A DNA stretch of 64,000 nt, from assembly GCA_039105265.1 (NCBI GenBank), contig JAPFFF010000010.1, forward strand, positions 4,092,001 to 4,156,000, read 5' to 3'. Every line of letters starts with the position of its first letter. The first letter of the stretch is position 1. A program made the translations under genes and the position numbers. The DNA is from Tritrichomonas musculus. Lineage: Eukaryota; Parabasalia; Tritrichomonadida; Tritrichomonadidae. Positions 1 to 9,495 of the stretch are shown piece by piece. A model generated the notes under the pieces. That model was given only the letters and a program-made list of their open reading frames with translations, made no database searches and was not told where the DNA came from.

Positions 1-1450
1 CGAACAGCGATAACATTTGATGGATTGTATGATAATAATGAACATTTTGATGTTGCACGTGATGGGTTGCCATCATTGAAAAGCATGTTATCATTGGGTG
101 GATTCACAACTTCATTTAGTAATTTGGAGGCTAACTATTATCACGCTCAAATAAATGTTGCAATTAATGTTGAAGCTAAAAGTGATGCATTGAAAAAACA
201 AATCATCATTAGTTATATCAACAGAATGAAAGAGCTTCATATGTTCGTCAATATTGGAGGTATAACAAATAAATTCGTTTGTGATTTGTATATAACTAAT
301 GAACCACTGGAAGAATACACAAGCGGACCTCAAGTATATTACATCAAATTGAAGACAATAAAAAATGTTATTCAAAAACTAGGAGCTAAATTTGAAGCTT
401 CAAATATTACAACGAAAGACATAACATTACATTTGAATAGAAAGATGTTGAGACCAATCGAAGAGATAAATTGGGACCCAACAACAAATCCCTTCAAATA
501 TATCATTGACCAACAGTTTTACACAATCTCTCCAAATCCAAATGCTGCAACAACATTGTATACTGACTATAATATCACATCATCAAAAATAATCACAGCT
601 GACAATATAACAACGATGAGAAGTGATTTAAATATAGTAGCGAATACACAAGATGTCATAGTTTATGATGTTGACAAGATAACAAAGCGAGTTGATAATT
701 TAGATGTTGAAATGTCTGATGTCAAAAATAGAGTTTCACATCTCGAGAGTAAAGTGAAATCATTGAACATCAAAACTGATATTGCTTTAGTATTAACAGC
801 TGCATCAACTGCATTATCGATTGGAAACACTCTTGAGCTAACAGGTAAATATATATCAATTGGGATGGGAAAACTTAGGAATTTCATTAATAACGGATAC
901 ACCAGATTAGCAACAACGAGTGGTGAAGCATCAGAGGTTGAAATGGCAGCACTTGATTATAGTGAAAATTTACCACCTGTTCCATTCGAAGGAACAAGAA
1001 TGACAAACACTGATGGATATGTTAAATTGAAATCATGGATTCATGCTGCTCATGTAAAACCAAAATTCAGTTCATTATATGCTGATGATAATGAAGAGAG
1101 CGCAAACAATCCACATGCGATGATTGTGTCATATGCGACGTTGAATGATGTTTGTATTTATTACCGTGATTCATTGAAACCATGTTTTAATGTTGTATGT
1201 CATCAATTGGATAATATTAATAATACAATTCGTGATGTTGCATATAAAAAAGATTTGCAAGGAATGGTCAAGTTATCTGATTTTGTTGATGTAGCTATTA
1301 ATAATTGCACATTACCTGAAGACCAATCACAAAATATTTTAATAATAACATTTGAACATCCTATTTATTGTGGTGATTTATGTTTTACATTGAGTTTCAC
1401 ATCGAATGACAATCAACAATGTTCACATAATCTAAAAATAACATTTGGTG
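1..1450 (+). pseudogene. Fibre-like Polinton gene, partial (C, copy 1)
   Basis: An open frame already runs at base 1, so the gene starts outside the window; the first seen codon at 25 is TTG, not a real start. The product has a beta-rich N-terminal part. Next comes a conserved module at about residues 150-210 (core IIDQQFY, then PNPNAATTLYTDYN and ITADNITTMRSDLN), then a predicted coiled coil at about 215-250. The same module occurs in the fibre-like gene at 3339-5453, with many synonymous differences, and more distantly in the large fibre gene of Polinton A. A role as a virion fibre or spike is inferred from the coiled coil and from the family members with repeats; no enzyme motif is seen. 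Fossil, broken. Confidence 0.5.
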
Positions 1451-2051
1451 CTCTATTGTTCAATGATTTGTGCGGTGTTTCATTATATGCTTCAATTAAT
1501 GATTTCATTTCATCTTCAGCAATATATCTATTTTCACCTATCATGTCCCTAATTGTTCTCATGAATCGATTTATTATTCCCAACACATTATGATTATTAT
1601 CTTCTGTTGTTCTATAAATAATGTTCTTTGATTTAATGTAATCCAAGAATTCATTTGACAAATATGCTGGGTCTTGGTCTGACGTTATTGAATACACATT
1701 TTTGACATCATCAATGAATTTATTAAATGCTTCTATTATTGTTTTTGCTCCTTTCCCAACCAATGGATAACTGTAAGCTTTGCGTGTGTTTATATTAATG
1801 AACATCAAATAATTTAATTCATTCTTTCGTCTGTTATTAATGAACGTGTCCATTTGATATCCTCCAGGATGTTTTGAATAGATGTTCATATATTTTGGTT
1901 TGTCTGGTACTACATCATGAATGATATTATTTTTCAAATATTCTCTTGCTTCCTTTTCATTAAATCCATATCTTTTCGCTAGTGGTACAAATTTTGATGG
2001 TGTTCGCCACGGAAAACGATTATATAAATCTTCAATTGATTTGAAAGTCAT
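1413..2051 (-). pseudogene. rve-type integrase of Polinton C, partial
   Basis: The 212-residue reading frame carries the retroviral-type integrase core used by Polintons to insert their DNA. Recognisable blocks are YQMDTF with the following strand-rich segment FININTRKAYSY, then TSDQDPAYLS, then LGIINRFMRTIRD followed by NETPHKSLNNRAP. The same block order occurs in the integrases at 7363-9111 and 36351-37481 (LGIIDRVIRTIRD, then YNNxPHxTLSKYAG), but identity outside these blocks is low, so this is a separate lineage. The N-terminal part resembles a helix-turn-helix region (YNRFPWRTPSKFVPLAKRYG). It lies head to tail with the capsid-like gene upstream (2053-3069). Fossil, incomplete. Confidence 0.75.
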
Positions 2052-2052
2052 T

Positions 2053-3069
2053 TTATATATATAACAACTTCTGATGATTCATCATCTGCATTTCAATCAT
2101 AAAACTTTCACTAACTGGTAATTTGACAGGCATTTTATAATTGCGACCACTATAGAATTCAATCCAAAATGTTTGGTCAGTTGAATTCAATTTGAAATAT
2201 TTGATTGGCGAGAAGTTTTGATAACTATTTCCAACATATCCCTTGCTTGTCTCTTCAGCAATTGATGAATACACTTTGCAACTGTGTCTATCCCATACAT
2301 TCTCAAATTTAATTTCTTTCATCCATTTTCCTTCAACCTTGTCATCAGTGATGTTCATATAATTGTTCGGGTCATTTTGAAATGGCTCAAAGCCAACATT
2401 CATGATATCCGCAAAATCGCATTTCACATGTGGTTCGTTATACTGTTCTTTGTTATTTTTGTCATAATGTCTATATTTAAATTTAATAGCTATTTCAACA
2501 TTACATAATTTATTTTTATCATCTTCATCTACTTCATCTTCCTTTAGTTCATTCGCTGCTGAATAAATAGTTTCGATAAACATCTTTTTGTTGTAGTCAT
2601 AGTATCCGTCCATTTGAACGTCTCTAATTCGTTTTTGATTTTTGATATACATCTCGGGTATCTCCTCATCATTGATGAAAAACTTTGGATATCCTTCTTT
2701 CCATTGATAATTATTGTAATGACTAAAAGCGATATTCAATTGTTCATTCATATCTTTCCAAACTTCTCTCAAATCCTTGTCTGTTGATAGCCATGAAACA
2801 ATATTGCATTCAACTTGACTCATTTTTGTTGTGTCATTTCTGAAATATTTTTTGACTTTGATATTGAATTCCAATTTACGACGTCTCGCTAACATCCATA
2901 TTGTACGAAAACCAATAATTGTCTCTCCTTTGTCTGCAGTACACCAATCAGCTGGAAAGTTAAAATAAAATCTATTTGGTCTGTCATTGTCTTGCTTTCC
3001 ATCTTCCCTGAAGAACACGTATTCTTTTGGTATTGGTGTGTAATCGATTGGGTCAGTTAATCGTTTCAT
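2053..3069 (-). CDS. Candidate minor capsid (penton-like) protein of Polinton C
   Basis: This is a 338-residue protein of unknown family, starting at ATG and ending two bases before the integrase frame, so the two are probably co-transcribed or tightly packed. It is beta-rich and aromatic-rich. Its last 60 residues, with FWIEFYSGRNYKMPVKLP then SFMIEMQMM, have the alternating hydrophobic pattern of jelly-roll capsid strands. Polintons normally encode a single jelly-roll minor capsid (penton) protein of about this size or larger, and the context fits. No sequence motif proves it, and neither other Polinton here has a clear homologue. A replication accessory protein remains possible. Confidence 0.35.
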   Translation of the reverse strand: MKRLTDPIDYTPIPKEYVFFREDGKQDNDRPNRFYFNFPADWCTADKGETIIGFRTIWMLARRRKLEFNIKVKKYFRNDTTKMSQVECNIVSWLSTDKDLREVWKDMNEQLNIAFSHYNNYQWKEGYPKFFINDEEIPEMYIKNQKRIRDVQMDGYYDYNKKMFIETIYSAANELKEDEVDEDDKNKLCNVEIAIKFKYRHYDKNNKEQYNEPHVKCDFADIMNVGFEPFQNDPNNYMNITDDKVEGKWMKEIKFENVWDRHSCKVYSSIAEETSKGYVGNSYQNFSPIKYFKLNSTDQTFWIEFYSGRNYKMPVKLPVSESFMIEMQMMNHQKLLYI

Positions 3070-3338
3070 TTATGATATCAATAAATTATATTTCATTCAT
3101 TGTTATTAGTGGTGAGCATATCATTTATGATAGCAACACATGAAACATCACCAACAGCTCTGACATCGAGGTTATACATTAAAAATACGCGCCACGAGAC
3201 GTTAATCATGACATCTCTTCTTGATTGTCATCTTGTCGTTTTCGTTATTAAAATAGACCAAAAGTGTAAGTTTCATGTGTGTAGTGTGGTGTGAAACACC
3301 CACTACCATATCTAACTACTGTTCTTCTATACATATCG
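3070..3338. other. Intergenic, divergent promoter region of Polinton C
   Basis: This 269-bp gap lies between two divergently transcribed genes, the capsid-like gene leftward and the fibre-like gene rightward, and so must hold both promoters. Short TCATT motifs resembling the trichomonad initiator occur near 3094-3098 and 3120-3124. No RNA gene or longer repeat is seen. Confidence 0.3.
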
Positions 3339-5453
3339 ATGGATAGTACTGAAGGAATTAGAACTGATTTGGTTGAAAAGATATATTTAGATATATATGT
3401 AGGTGAGTCTTCTACAGCAACAAGGTTATCATTCAAACCTGATGGGTTCCATGCACAAAAGAATGGAGAGGTATTTGTTGATGTTATACCTGTTCTTGAT
3501 ACTATTGAGACAATTAGCTATGATTGGGGCTTTTGCTTAGATGTTGGTGAAACCAGAGACATAAAATTATATTTGAGGAAGGATTATACAGACCCGATTG
3601 ATGAGATTAATTGGGATTCATCAACTAATGCATTTAAGTACATAATAGACCAACAGTTTTATGAAATAACACCAAATCCTAATGCAGCTACTACCTTATA
3701 CACAGACTATAATATTACTAGTTCAAAGATTATAACAGCTGATAATATTACTACCATGAGGAGTGATTTAAATATGTTAACCAATAATTTTGATGTAGTT
3801 AGTTATGATGTTAAGGACATAACCTCGAAAGTAAATGTGTTAAATGCAGAAATGGGAGAGACTAAAAGGATTACTAAACATTTACAAGAAGACATAGACC
3901 AGGTTAGAATAGTATCAAATGTAGCACTAGCATTTGGAGTTATAGGAACTGCAGGTAGTATAGCTAATGTTGGTCTTACATTATTTCGAACAGGGTTCAC
4001 ATTTACAAAGGCTGGTGTGGATTCTGCTATTGAAGGTGTATCACAAGGTGAACAAGCTTTGTATCATCTAGGTGATGGAAGCAACCTACCTCCATTAAAA
4101 ATAGGAAGGTCAACTACAACTGATTTAACACCTATTATTGATTGGTGTGATGCAGAAAAGGTAGTAGTTGAATATACTGATGAAACTGAAGACATTTCAA
4201 AGACGATAACAACATATCGAGATGCTATTGATTTATGCAACCACTTCAGGGAATCATTAAAACCTGCATTTAGGCTATTAGCTGATAAAATAAATGAGGT
4301 TAATGAGGAAGTAGAAAATAATAACTATGTTGATAAGAATGATTTAGTAAGAGATGATACTATTGATATAGTAGGTAATATTGTTAATAAGGAAGTACAC
4401 CTTGAAGCTGAAGATGTTATTACAGATGGTACTATTAAGGCAAGGATAATGGTTATGAAGGTTAGTGAGTCTAATGACATTGACTATGAGGAGTGTATAA
4501 TAACTATTACTATTGCAGGTGGTACTATAAGTCAATATGTAGGTTGTGATTACTTCCCAACATGCACCTTAAATGGCAAGACAATAGTAATAGCCAACCC
4601 ACAGCAAGTAAGAGTTACTGGAATAGCTATTAAAGAAAATAGTGCTGTTAGGAGAATGTCATTTGAGGTTAAGGATATTGCATATACATGTGACATAGAT
4701 GCACTTAACAACAAGGTAGACTCACTTGAAAAGATATCCCACGGCAATAATGAATCAATAGCTACTATTATGAATGAATACCCCACAGTTGATGAGGTTA
4801 ATGATGTACTAAAGGAGTATGCATTAAAGAAAGATATCCCAGAACCAGTTGATTTGTCAAATTATGCATTAAAAAGTGAGCTTGAGGAAGTAAAAACAAA
4901 AATAGATAATACATCTAAAGCTCAACAAGATTTAGCTATTCTAGTAGGTGAACATGTTGCTAGTATCGTAACAATAAATAGCAAAATATCAAATTTAGAG
5001 AGAGAGAATGCAACATTAAAGGATACAATAGCAGCAATGGAAGCTAGGTTAGCTGCATTAGAAGAGAAAAATGACCCAGATAGGGAATGGAAAGCATATT
5101 ATACAGGATTTACTGATGTCACTGATGAATATAATAGGTATTTTCTATTCTCTTATTTTACAAGTGAGAAACACATAATTATTGATAATTTAGATAATGA
5201 TCCAACAGGTGATAATGAACCTGTTCCAGATGGGGAGTATTTATTGATATTCAAGGACAAGACTCAAAAGCTACATTTTATTAGATTTATATCAACTGAA
5301 TGGTCTGACCCTCAACAAATAAAATCATATTTGGATGAAATATACTTTAAAGACACTAACCCACCTTCTGGTGCTTATGATATATATAATATTGAGTTAG
5401 ATTGTGATGAATGTTCTATGATTTGTTTCGATGCTATATATATGAAGAAATAG
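3339..5453 (+). CDS. Fibre-like protein with coiled coils (Polinton C, copy 2)
   Basis: The frame is open from a GTG at 3291, but the first ATG is at 3339, giving about 704 residues. The conserved module (IDQQFYEITPNPNAATTLY, ITADNITTMRSDLN) lies near residues 90-150. A coiled coil and a hydrophobic Gly/Ala-rich stretch at about 190-225 follow. Later come YALKKDIPEPVDLSNYALK repeats of the kind seen in the fibres of A and B, then a long coiled coil near residues 510-570 (ISNLERENATLKDTIAAMEA) and a C-terminal head-like domain. The architecture of shaft repeats, coiled coil and terminal head suggests a trimeric attachment fibre; this is inference. The frame is uninterrupted, unlike its neighbours. 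Confidence 0.6.
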   Translation: MDSTEGIRTDLVEKIYLDIYVGESSTATRLSFKPDGFHAQKNGEVFVDVIPVLDTIETISYDWGFCLDVGETRDIKLYLRKDYTDPIDEINWDSSTNAFKYIIDQQFYEITPNPNAATTLYTDYNITSSKIITADNITTMRSDLNMLTNNFDVVSYDVKDITSKVNVLNAEMGETKRITKHLQEDIDQVRIVSNVALAFGVIGTAGSIANVGLTLFRTGFTFTKAGVDSAIEGVSQGEQALYHLGDGSNLPPLKIGRSTTTDLTPIIDWCDAEKVVVEYTDETEDISKTITTYRDAIDLCNHFRESLKPAFRLLADKINEVNEEVENNNYVDKNDLVRDDTIDIVGNIVNKEVHLEAEDVITDGTIKARIMVMKVSESNDIDYEECIITITIAGGTISQYVGCDYFPTCTLNGKTIVIANPQQVRVTGIAIKENSAVRRMSFEVKDIAYTCDIDALNNKVDSLEKISHGNNESIATIMNEYPTVDEVNDVLKEYALKKDIPEPVDLSNYALKSELEEVKTKIDNTSKAQQDLAILVGEHVASIVTINSKISNLERENATLKDTIAAMEARLAALEEKNDPDREWKAYYTGFTDVTDEYNRYFLFSYFTSEKHIIIDNLDNDPTGDNEPVPDGEYLLIFKDKTQKLHFIRFISTEWSDPQQIKSYLDEIYFKDTNPPSGAYDIYNIELDCDECSMICFDAIYMKK

Positions 5454-5483
5454 GTACGAGATTCTCGGGGCAGGTACCTGCGC

Positions 5484-5730
5484 CGTTTCATAGATGGTAG
5501 TTGTTTAGGTACCTAGTAGTAGTGGGGACCCGAGGTAGTTGTTTAGGTACCTAGTAGTAGTGGGGACCCGAGGTAGTTGTTTAGGTCCCTAGTAGTACTT
5601 CAAGAAACAACAAGTAGTGGGGACCCGAGGTAGTTGTTTAGGTCCCTAGTAGTACTTCAAGAAAAAACAAGTAGTGGGGACTCGAGGTAGTTGTTTAGGT
5701 CCCTAGTAGTACTTCAAGAAAAAACAAGTT
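5484..5730. repeat. Tandem repeat array (about 40-55 bp units)
   Basis: About five units share the core GGTAGTTGTTTAGGT(A/C)CC, each followed by TAGTAGT and GTGGGGAC(C/T)CGA. The first two units lack a CTTCAAGAAAAAACAAG insert that the last three contain, so the period changes from about 40 to about 55 bp. The array lies directly after the stop of the fibre-like gene of Polinton C and before the T-rich array. Confidence 0.85.
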
Positions 5731-5731
5731 G

Positions 5732-5826
5732 AAGAAGAATTTTTTTATTTTTTTTTTTTTTTCATTTTTATTTTTTTTTTTTTTTTCATTTTTATTTTTT
5801 TTTTTTTTCATTTTTATTTTTTATCA
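5732..5826. repeat. T-rich array with CATTTTTA spacers
   Basis: Runs of 13-17 T are separated by CATTTTTA three times, giving a period of about 28-30 bp. Together with the preceding tandem array and a following GC-rich segment of about 55 bp (5827-5885), this marks an abrupt junction between Polinton C remnants and Polinton A. It may be a real rearrangement site or an assembly join. Confidence 0.8.
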
Positions 5827-5843
5827 CGAGTTCGTGTTGACGT

Positions 5844-7352
5844 GTGGGCTTAAGCGTAGCGTGGCCCCGCGGAAACCGACTCGTATATACTACTAAAGGT
5901 TTTAAAGAAAAATACAATCGTGAACTCATTGGTACTAACTTAGGAAACTTCCATTGTGACTTTCCGTCAATTAATGGTCATGATGAAATGCCTTTTTCTG
6001 TTGAAGCTTACTTTCTCATGAAGAAGATGTATGTACACAAAATTACTGATTCCTCAAATGAAATCGATTATGTTATTCGTGGAAAGGGTTTGACTCAGAA
6101 GTCAATTCAATATGCGTTTAGGGATAAACAGTTCAATGGTAATGTGATGGAGTTGTATAAACATTTGTATGAGGGGAATGAGTATACGTTTGATTTAACG
6201 AAAGGTCAACCATGCTTTTCAATGAACAAAGACATGACTGTTTCAACATTAAAGAAGTTTGAAAGGAAAATCAAAGTGACATATGAAGAGGGTGATGTTG
6301 AATGGTATGGTAAACAGCAGAAAGCTAATGGTGACGATTATGTTAATGCTAAGAGTTTGTGTTTAAGGTCCAATGTTGATGGATTGTTGGGTATTGATGA
6401 AAGCGAGATTGATCCATTGTTAGCTGATCGTGAATTGATGAGTGGTTTGATTGAATCGTTAAGTGAATCGGTTAAGGATAGTCCATTGAGGAAACGTTTT
6501 GAGAATCATTTCATGATGACGTTTAACAATCTCAAATATGGATCATTTAAGGGTGTTGGCGTTTGTGATAAGTTCTTGAGTAAACAGACAGGGATGAGGT
6601 TGAATGTCAATGAATGTTTTGGTTTAGGGGTAATCGATTTCGATATCAATAAAGGTCTCTCTGATGATGAACGTAAGAAGATCCGAGAGAGAATCATGAG
6701 TAAGTTGTCCATAGATGATATTGTTGTTAGGTCAGGTAGTGGTGGATTGCATGTGTATGTCAATAATGATTTCGATGAATTGTACAAGAATGCTTACATT
6801 AAATGCTATGCATGTGATGAGTATGAAGTTGATTACATTGCTGCTGTGAGGGAAGATAAGCAAGCTGGTGTGATGTTACCTGGTTCATTCAATGGAAATG
6901 GTAAGTATGAGTTCGTTAGAGGTAGTTTTGAATCAATCATTAAGAGATCAGCTAAGGATGTGTTGAAGGATTTAGAGTTGACGTTGAAGTTAGATGCAAA
7001 GCCAAGAGATACACTTGATGACTCGTTTAACGGACCAATTGAGTATCTCAGTGATGATGATGAGATGAAGTTAGTTAATGGTTTGACTGGTATGGAAGTT
7101 CATAACTTTGCATCAAAGATTGATGAGAGGTTGTCGTTAATGCCATTGTTTTGTGCCATCAATTGTCTATCACCAACGAATCGTGAGAAGGCTTATGATA
7201 TGGTTTTGAGTAAATGTAATTTGAGTGATAAAGCAATGATGAACTTCGATGAGGTGAAGGATAACTGTTTGGGTAAGCATACACACATTAATGTTTTGAG
7301 AAAAATAATTCGTTTATATAACAATAGATATTACGTTAATGAATCCATTTAG
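5844..7352 (+). pseudogene. Polinton A DNA polymerase B C-terminal part fused to AEP primase-like domain
   Basis: Residues about 17-155 match the C-terminal end of the Polinton B polymerase almost block for block (ELIGxxLGxFHxDFP, then MPxxxEx YFLMKKMY, GKGLT and LTxGQPCF). Where that polymerase stops (TTYEEGP), this frame continues for about 345 residues. The extension carries archaeo-eukaryotic primase signatures: DFD near residue 265 inside LGVIDFDINKG, SGSGGLHVY near 297-305, and VDYIAA followed by VMLPGSFNGNGKYEF near 327-352. AEP enzymes make primers, and the DxD, sxH and hD motifs are their metal and nucleotide sites. The polymerase part is incomplete, and the visible start is an artefact of the junction. 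Fossil. Confidence 0.75.
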
Positions 7353-7362
7353 AGGGATATCG

Positions 7363-9111
7363 TTAAATGATTGTTGAGACCTTATATCGAGGTATCAATT
7401 GAGTTCTATTTTTGTCATCTTTGACTTCGTAAAGGCCATTCTTGAAACCAACTATTTGATGATTTCCTGGTTGAATTATTGATCTACGTTTCATGAGGCT
7501 ATCATGTTCATTGTAAAGTTTGACAGAAGTGTTTGGTTCTAAATGGAAACCCGGTTGAGACATAATTTTAAAGTTCTCTTGAGAAATACGTTTAACGATG
7601 AACTCTTCAAGGTCTGGATCTTCTTGAACCATCTTTGGACTAACTTTGAAACCAGCATATTTGGACAACGTTTGATGTGGGGCATTGTTGTATTGATTAA
7701 CGATTTCGTCCATGACCGATGGAGTAATGATACCTTCTTGCATGTTGTATGCCATGTCACGGATAGTTCTAATGACTCGATCGATGATTCCTAATGAACC
7801 ATGCATTGGATCTGTCTTTACTTGTTTCTGTTCACGTTTCATGAAATCTGGATAGTAACCCATTTGCATTCGAGGTACTTCAGTGAAAGTTATTCCATGT
7901 TTTGTATAGAAAGACCATGCATCATATGAATCGAAAGCACTCTCTCCATCACCAGATAGGTATTTGACTTTCATTCCTGATTGAATTAAACGATCAAGAG
8001 TACGGAGATATGTGGGTGTGTTCTTGGATGCTTTGGAGAAACGTTTAGCTTTATCTTCATCGGTATCGTTTTCGTTGAATACTATGTTGTTCATGAGACC
8101 AGCAAAGAGGTATCTTGTGTTTACGTTAATGGCAATCAGATAGCATAACTTGTCAACGAACATTAGGTCAATCAAGTATGTGTAACGTTTAGAAACTTTG
8201 TGTAATTGGTATTTCTTTAGGTTTTGCTTTAATGGAAAGTAGGATGTGGTATCAGAAATGATTGATGATTTGGTTGGATAGATGGATTGTAAAGCTTTGA
8301 TCTTGTCTGGTGATTTGAATGCAATGGTATTGAATGAAGGTGTTTCTTGGTATTCCACAAAGGTTCCTGATTGATGATAGAACTTGTGGGTATACGTTTC
8401 GTACCAGTCTTCAATGGGTTTGGTTGTATGTGGCCATCCACGAGTTACTTTAATGAATTCATCGAGAGTTAGAAGCTTATCATGATTGTAAACGACATAT
8501 TCATTGAGTTTATCGTTAAAGGTATTGGTTAATTTGGGTCGAGTTGAGGGTTGAGTTGAGGACTTCTTAGATGACCATTTCTGAAGGTATTCGTTCCAGA
8601 GAATGTCTTTATCGGATTGACTTAGACGGGAAATGTGTTCATAATTGTCAAACACTGATCGAGATGATTTACGTTTATTGTTCTTTACTTTGTCGTCAAT
8701 TAATTGTCTGGCTATACGTAGAGTTGATTGTCGGTTTTGTTCGATTTGATGTTGGATGTCTTCGATTTTGGATTTGATTCTATTGGATTCATTGATGACT
8801 GTTTTGAATAGTGTGTCTGAATGAACTGAAATGAAGTTGTTTAGAATGGTTTCGTCAATGGGTGGAGGTGGAGAGTTTGGATTACGATTATGGAATAGTG
8901 TGTACCAATTATGGATGTTTGAGATGATGAATGATTGGCATTTAGAATGATCCGATAAGATGTCGTTAATGAATGGTAGATCAGATTCATCAGGTTTACG
9001 TTGACGGTGGAATATTAACTCTCCATGGTAGATTGTGTTTTGGTATCCTTTGATTCTGTCTTTGAGGTATTCACAAATTCGTTCAACGTTTTGAAATAAG
9101 ATTTGGTTCAT
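7363..9111 (-). CDS. Polinton A rve-type integrase
   Basis: This 582-residue protein inserts Polinton DNA into the host genome. The catalytic-core blocks are YLIDLM near residue 316 followed by LIAINVNTRYLF, LSGDGESAF near 386, and LGIIDRVIRTIRDMAY near 442. After YNNAPHQTLSKYAGF, a C-terminal SH3/chromo-like segment (VGFKNGLYEVKDD, LIPRYKV) probably binds DNA. An N-terminal extension of about 230 residues, basic and helical, is missing from the 377-residue homologue of Polinton B. It is convergent with the polymerase-primase gene (stop codons 10 bp apart), as in B, and its 5' end faces the small basic gene at 9153. The reading frame looks whole. Confidence 0.88.
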   Translation of the reverse strand: MNQILFQNVERICEYLKDRIKGYQNTIYHGELIFHRQRKPDESDLPFINDILSDHSKCQSFIISNIHNWYTLFHNRNPNSPPPPIDETILNNFISVHSDTLFKTVINESNRIKSKIEDIQHQIEQNRQSTLRIARQLIDDKVKNNKRKSSRSVFDNYEHISRLSQSDKDILWNEYLQKWSSKKSSTQPSTRPKLTNTFNDKLNEYVVYNHDKLLTLDEFIKVTRGWPHTTKPIEDWYETYTHKFYHQSGTFVEYQETPSFNTIAFKSPDKIKALQSIYPTKSSIISDTTSYFPLKQNLKKYQLHKVSKRYTYLIDLMFVDKLCYLIAINVNTRYLFAGLMNNIVFNENDTDEDKAKRFSKASKNTPTYLRTLDRLIQSGMKVKYLSGDGESAFDSYDAWSFYTKHGITFTEVPRMQMGYYPDFMKREQKQVKTDPMHGSLGIIDRVIRTIRDMAYNMQEGIITPSVMDEIVNQYNNAPHQTLSKYAGFKVSPKMVQEDPDLEEFIVKRISQENFKIMSQPGFHLEPNTSVKLYNEHDSLMKRRSIIQPGNHQIVGFKNGLYEVKDDKNRTQLIPRYKVSTII

Positions 9112-9152
9112 TTAGGATGATATTAAATTAAACTATAGATGATAATTATTTA

Positions 9153-9455
9153 ATGAAAGTAATTTTTTATCAGATACTAAATAGTATGAATAGATCAGTT
9201 AATGGATCAGTTAATGAATCAGGTGATGAATTCACTTTACCTCCTTTGAAGAAGAGGCATGAAAGGAAGAGTTTTGCTACGAATACGTTGAAGTTGATCA
9301 ATTCAAGGTTGCAATATTATAGAAGAGTCTTGAGTCAACCAGAGCCGACAGATGAAAAGAAGCTTCGTAAACGTCAAATCATTAAAGCTAAATATGAACA
9401 TAACATGAAAGTACGTAAACTGTTGACTAGAGCTGTTGCCAATAGATACATTTAA
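9153..9455 (+). CDS. Small basic conserved Polinton protein
   Basis: The frame gives 100 residues; by comparison with the homologue at 36100-36330, the start may be the later ATG at 9186. The two share TLPPLxxxHxRxxFATxTLK, then INSRLQYYRRVL, KxxAKYExxMxVRxLL and a basic C terminus. The protein is helical, with pI clearly basic, so nucleic-acid binding or a core/virion role is plausible but unproven. It is divergent from the integrase (42 bp between starts) in both elements, which suggests a shared bidirectional promoter. Confidence 0.7.
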   Translation: MKVIFYQILNSMNRSVNGSVNESGDEFTLPPLKKRHERKSFATNTLKLINSRLQYYRRVLSQPEPTDEKKLRKRQIIKAKYEHNMKVRKLLTRAVANRYI

Positions 9456-9495
9456 AATGATTAATATGACGAATTGATTTTATTTTTGACTTAAA

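Larger units (their letters stand above)
1..5453. mobile_element. Polinton C remnants (left edge cut by window)
   Basis: This stretch holds two fibre-like genes, an rve-type integrase and a capsid-like gene, all typical Polinton parts. They differ strongly from the matching genes of the two elements further right: the integrase belongs to another subfamily, and the 338-residue capsid-like protein has no counterpart in A or B. No terminal repeats are visible. The element is broken, with at least two breaks or rearrangements. The fibre-like reading frame near the left edge runs directly into DNA antisense to the integrase, so the block is rearranged. Whether it is one element or two fragments cannot be told from this window. 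Confidence 0.6.

Noticed and set aside
7543-8777. Frames of 60-83 codons antisense or out of phase in the Polinton A integrase
   Set aside because: They are shadows; none matches a protein encoded in Polinton B.
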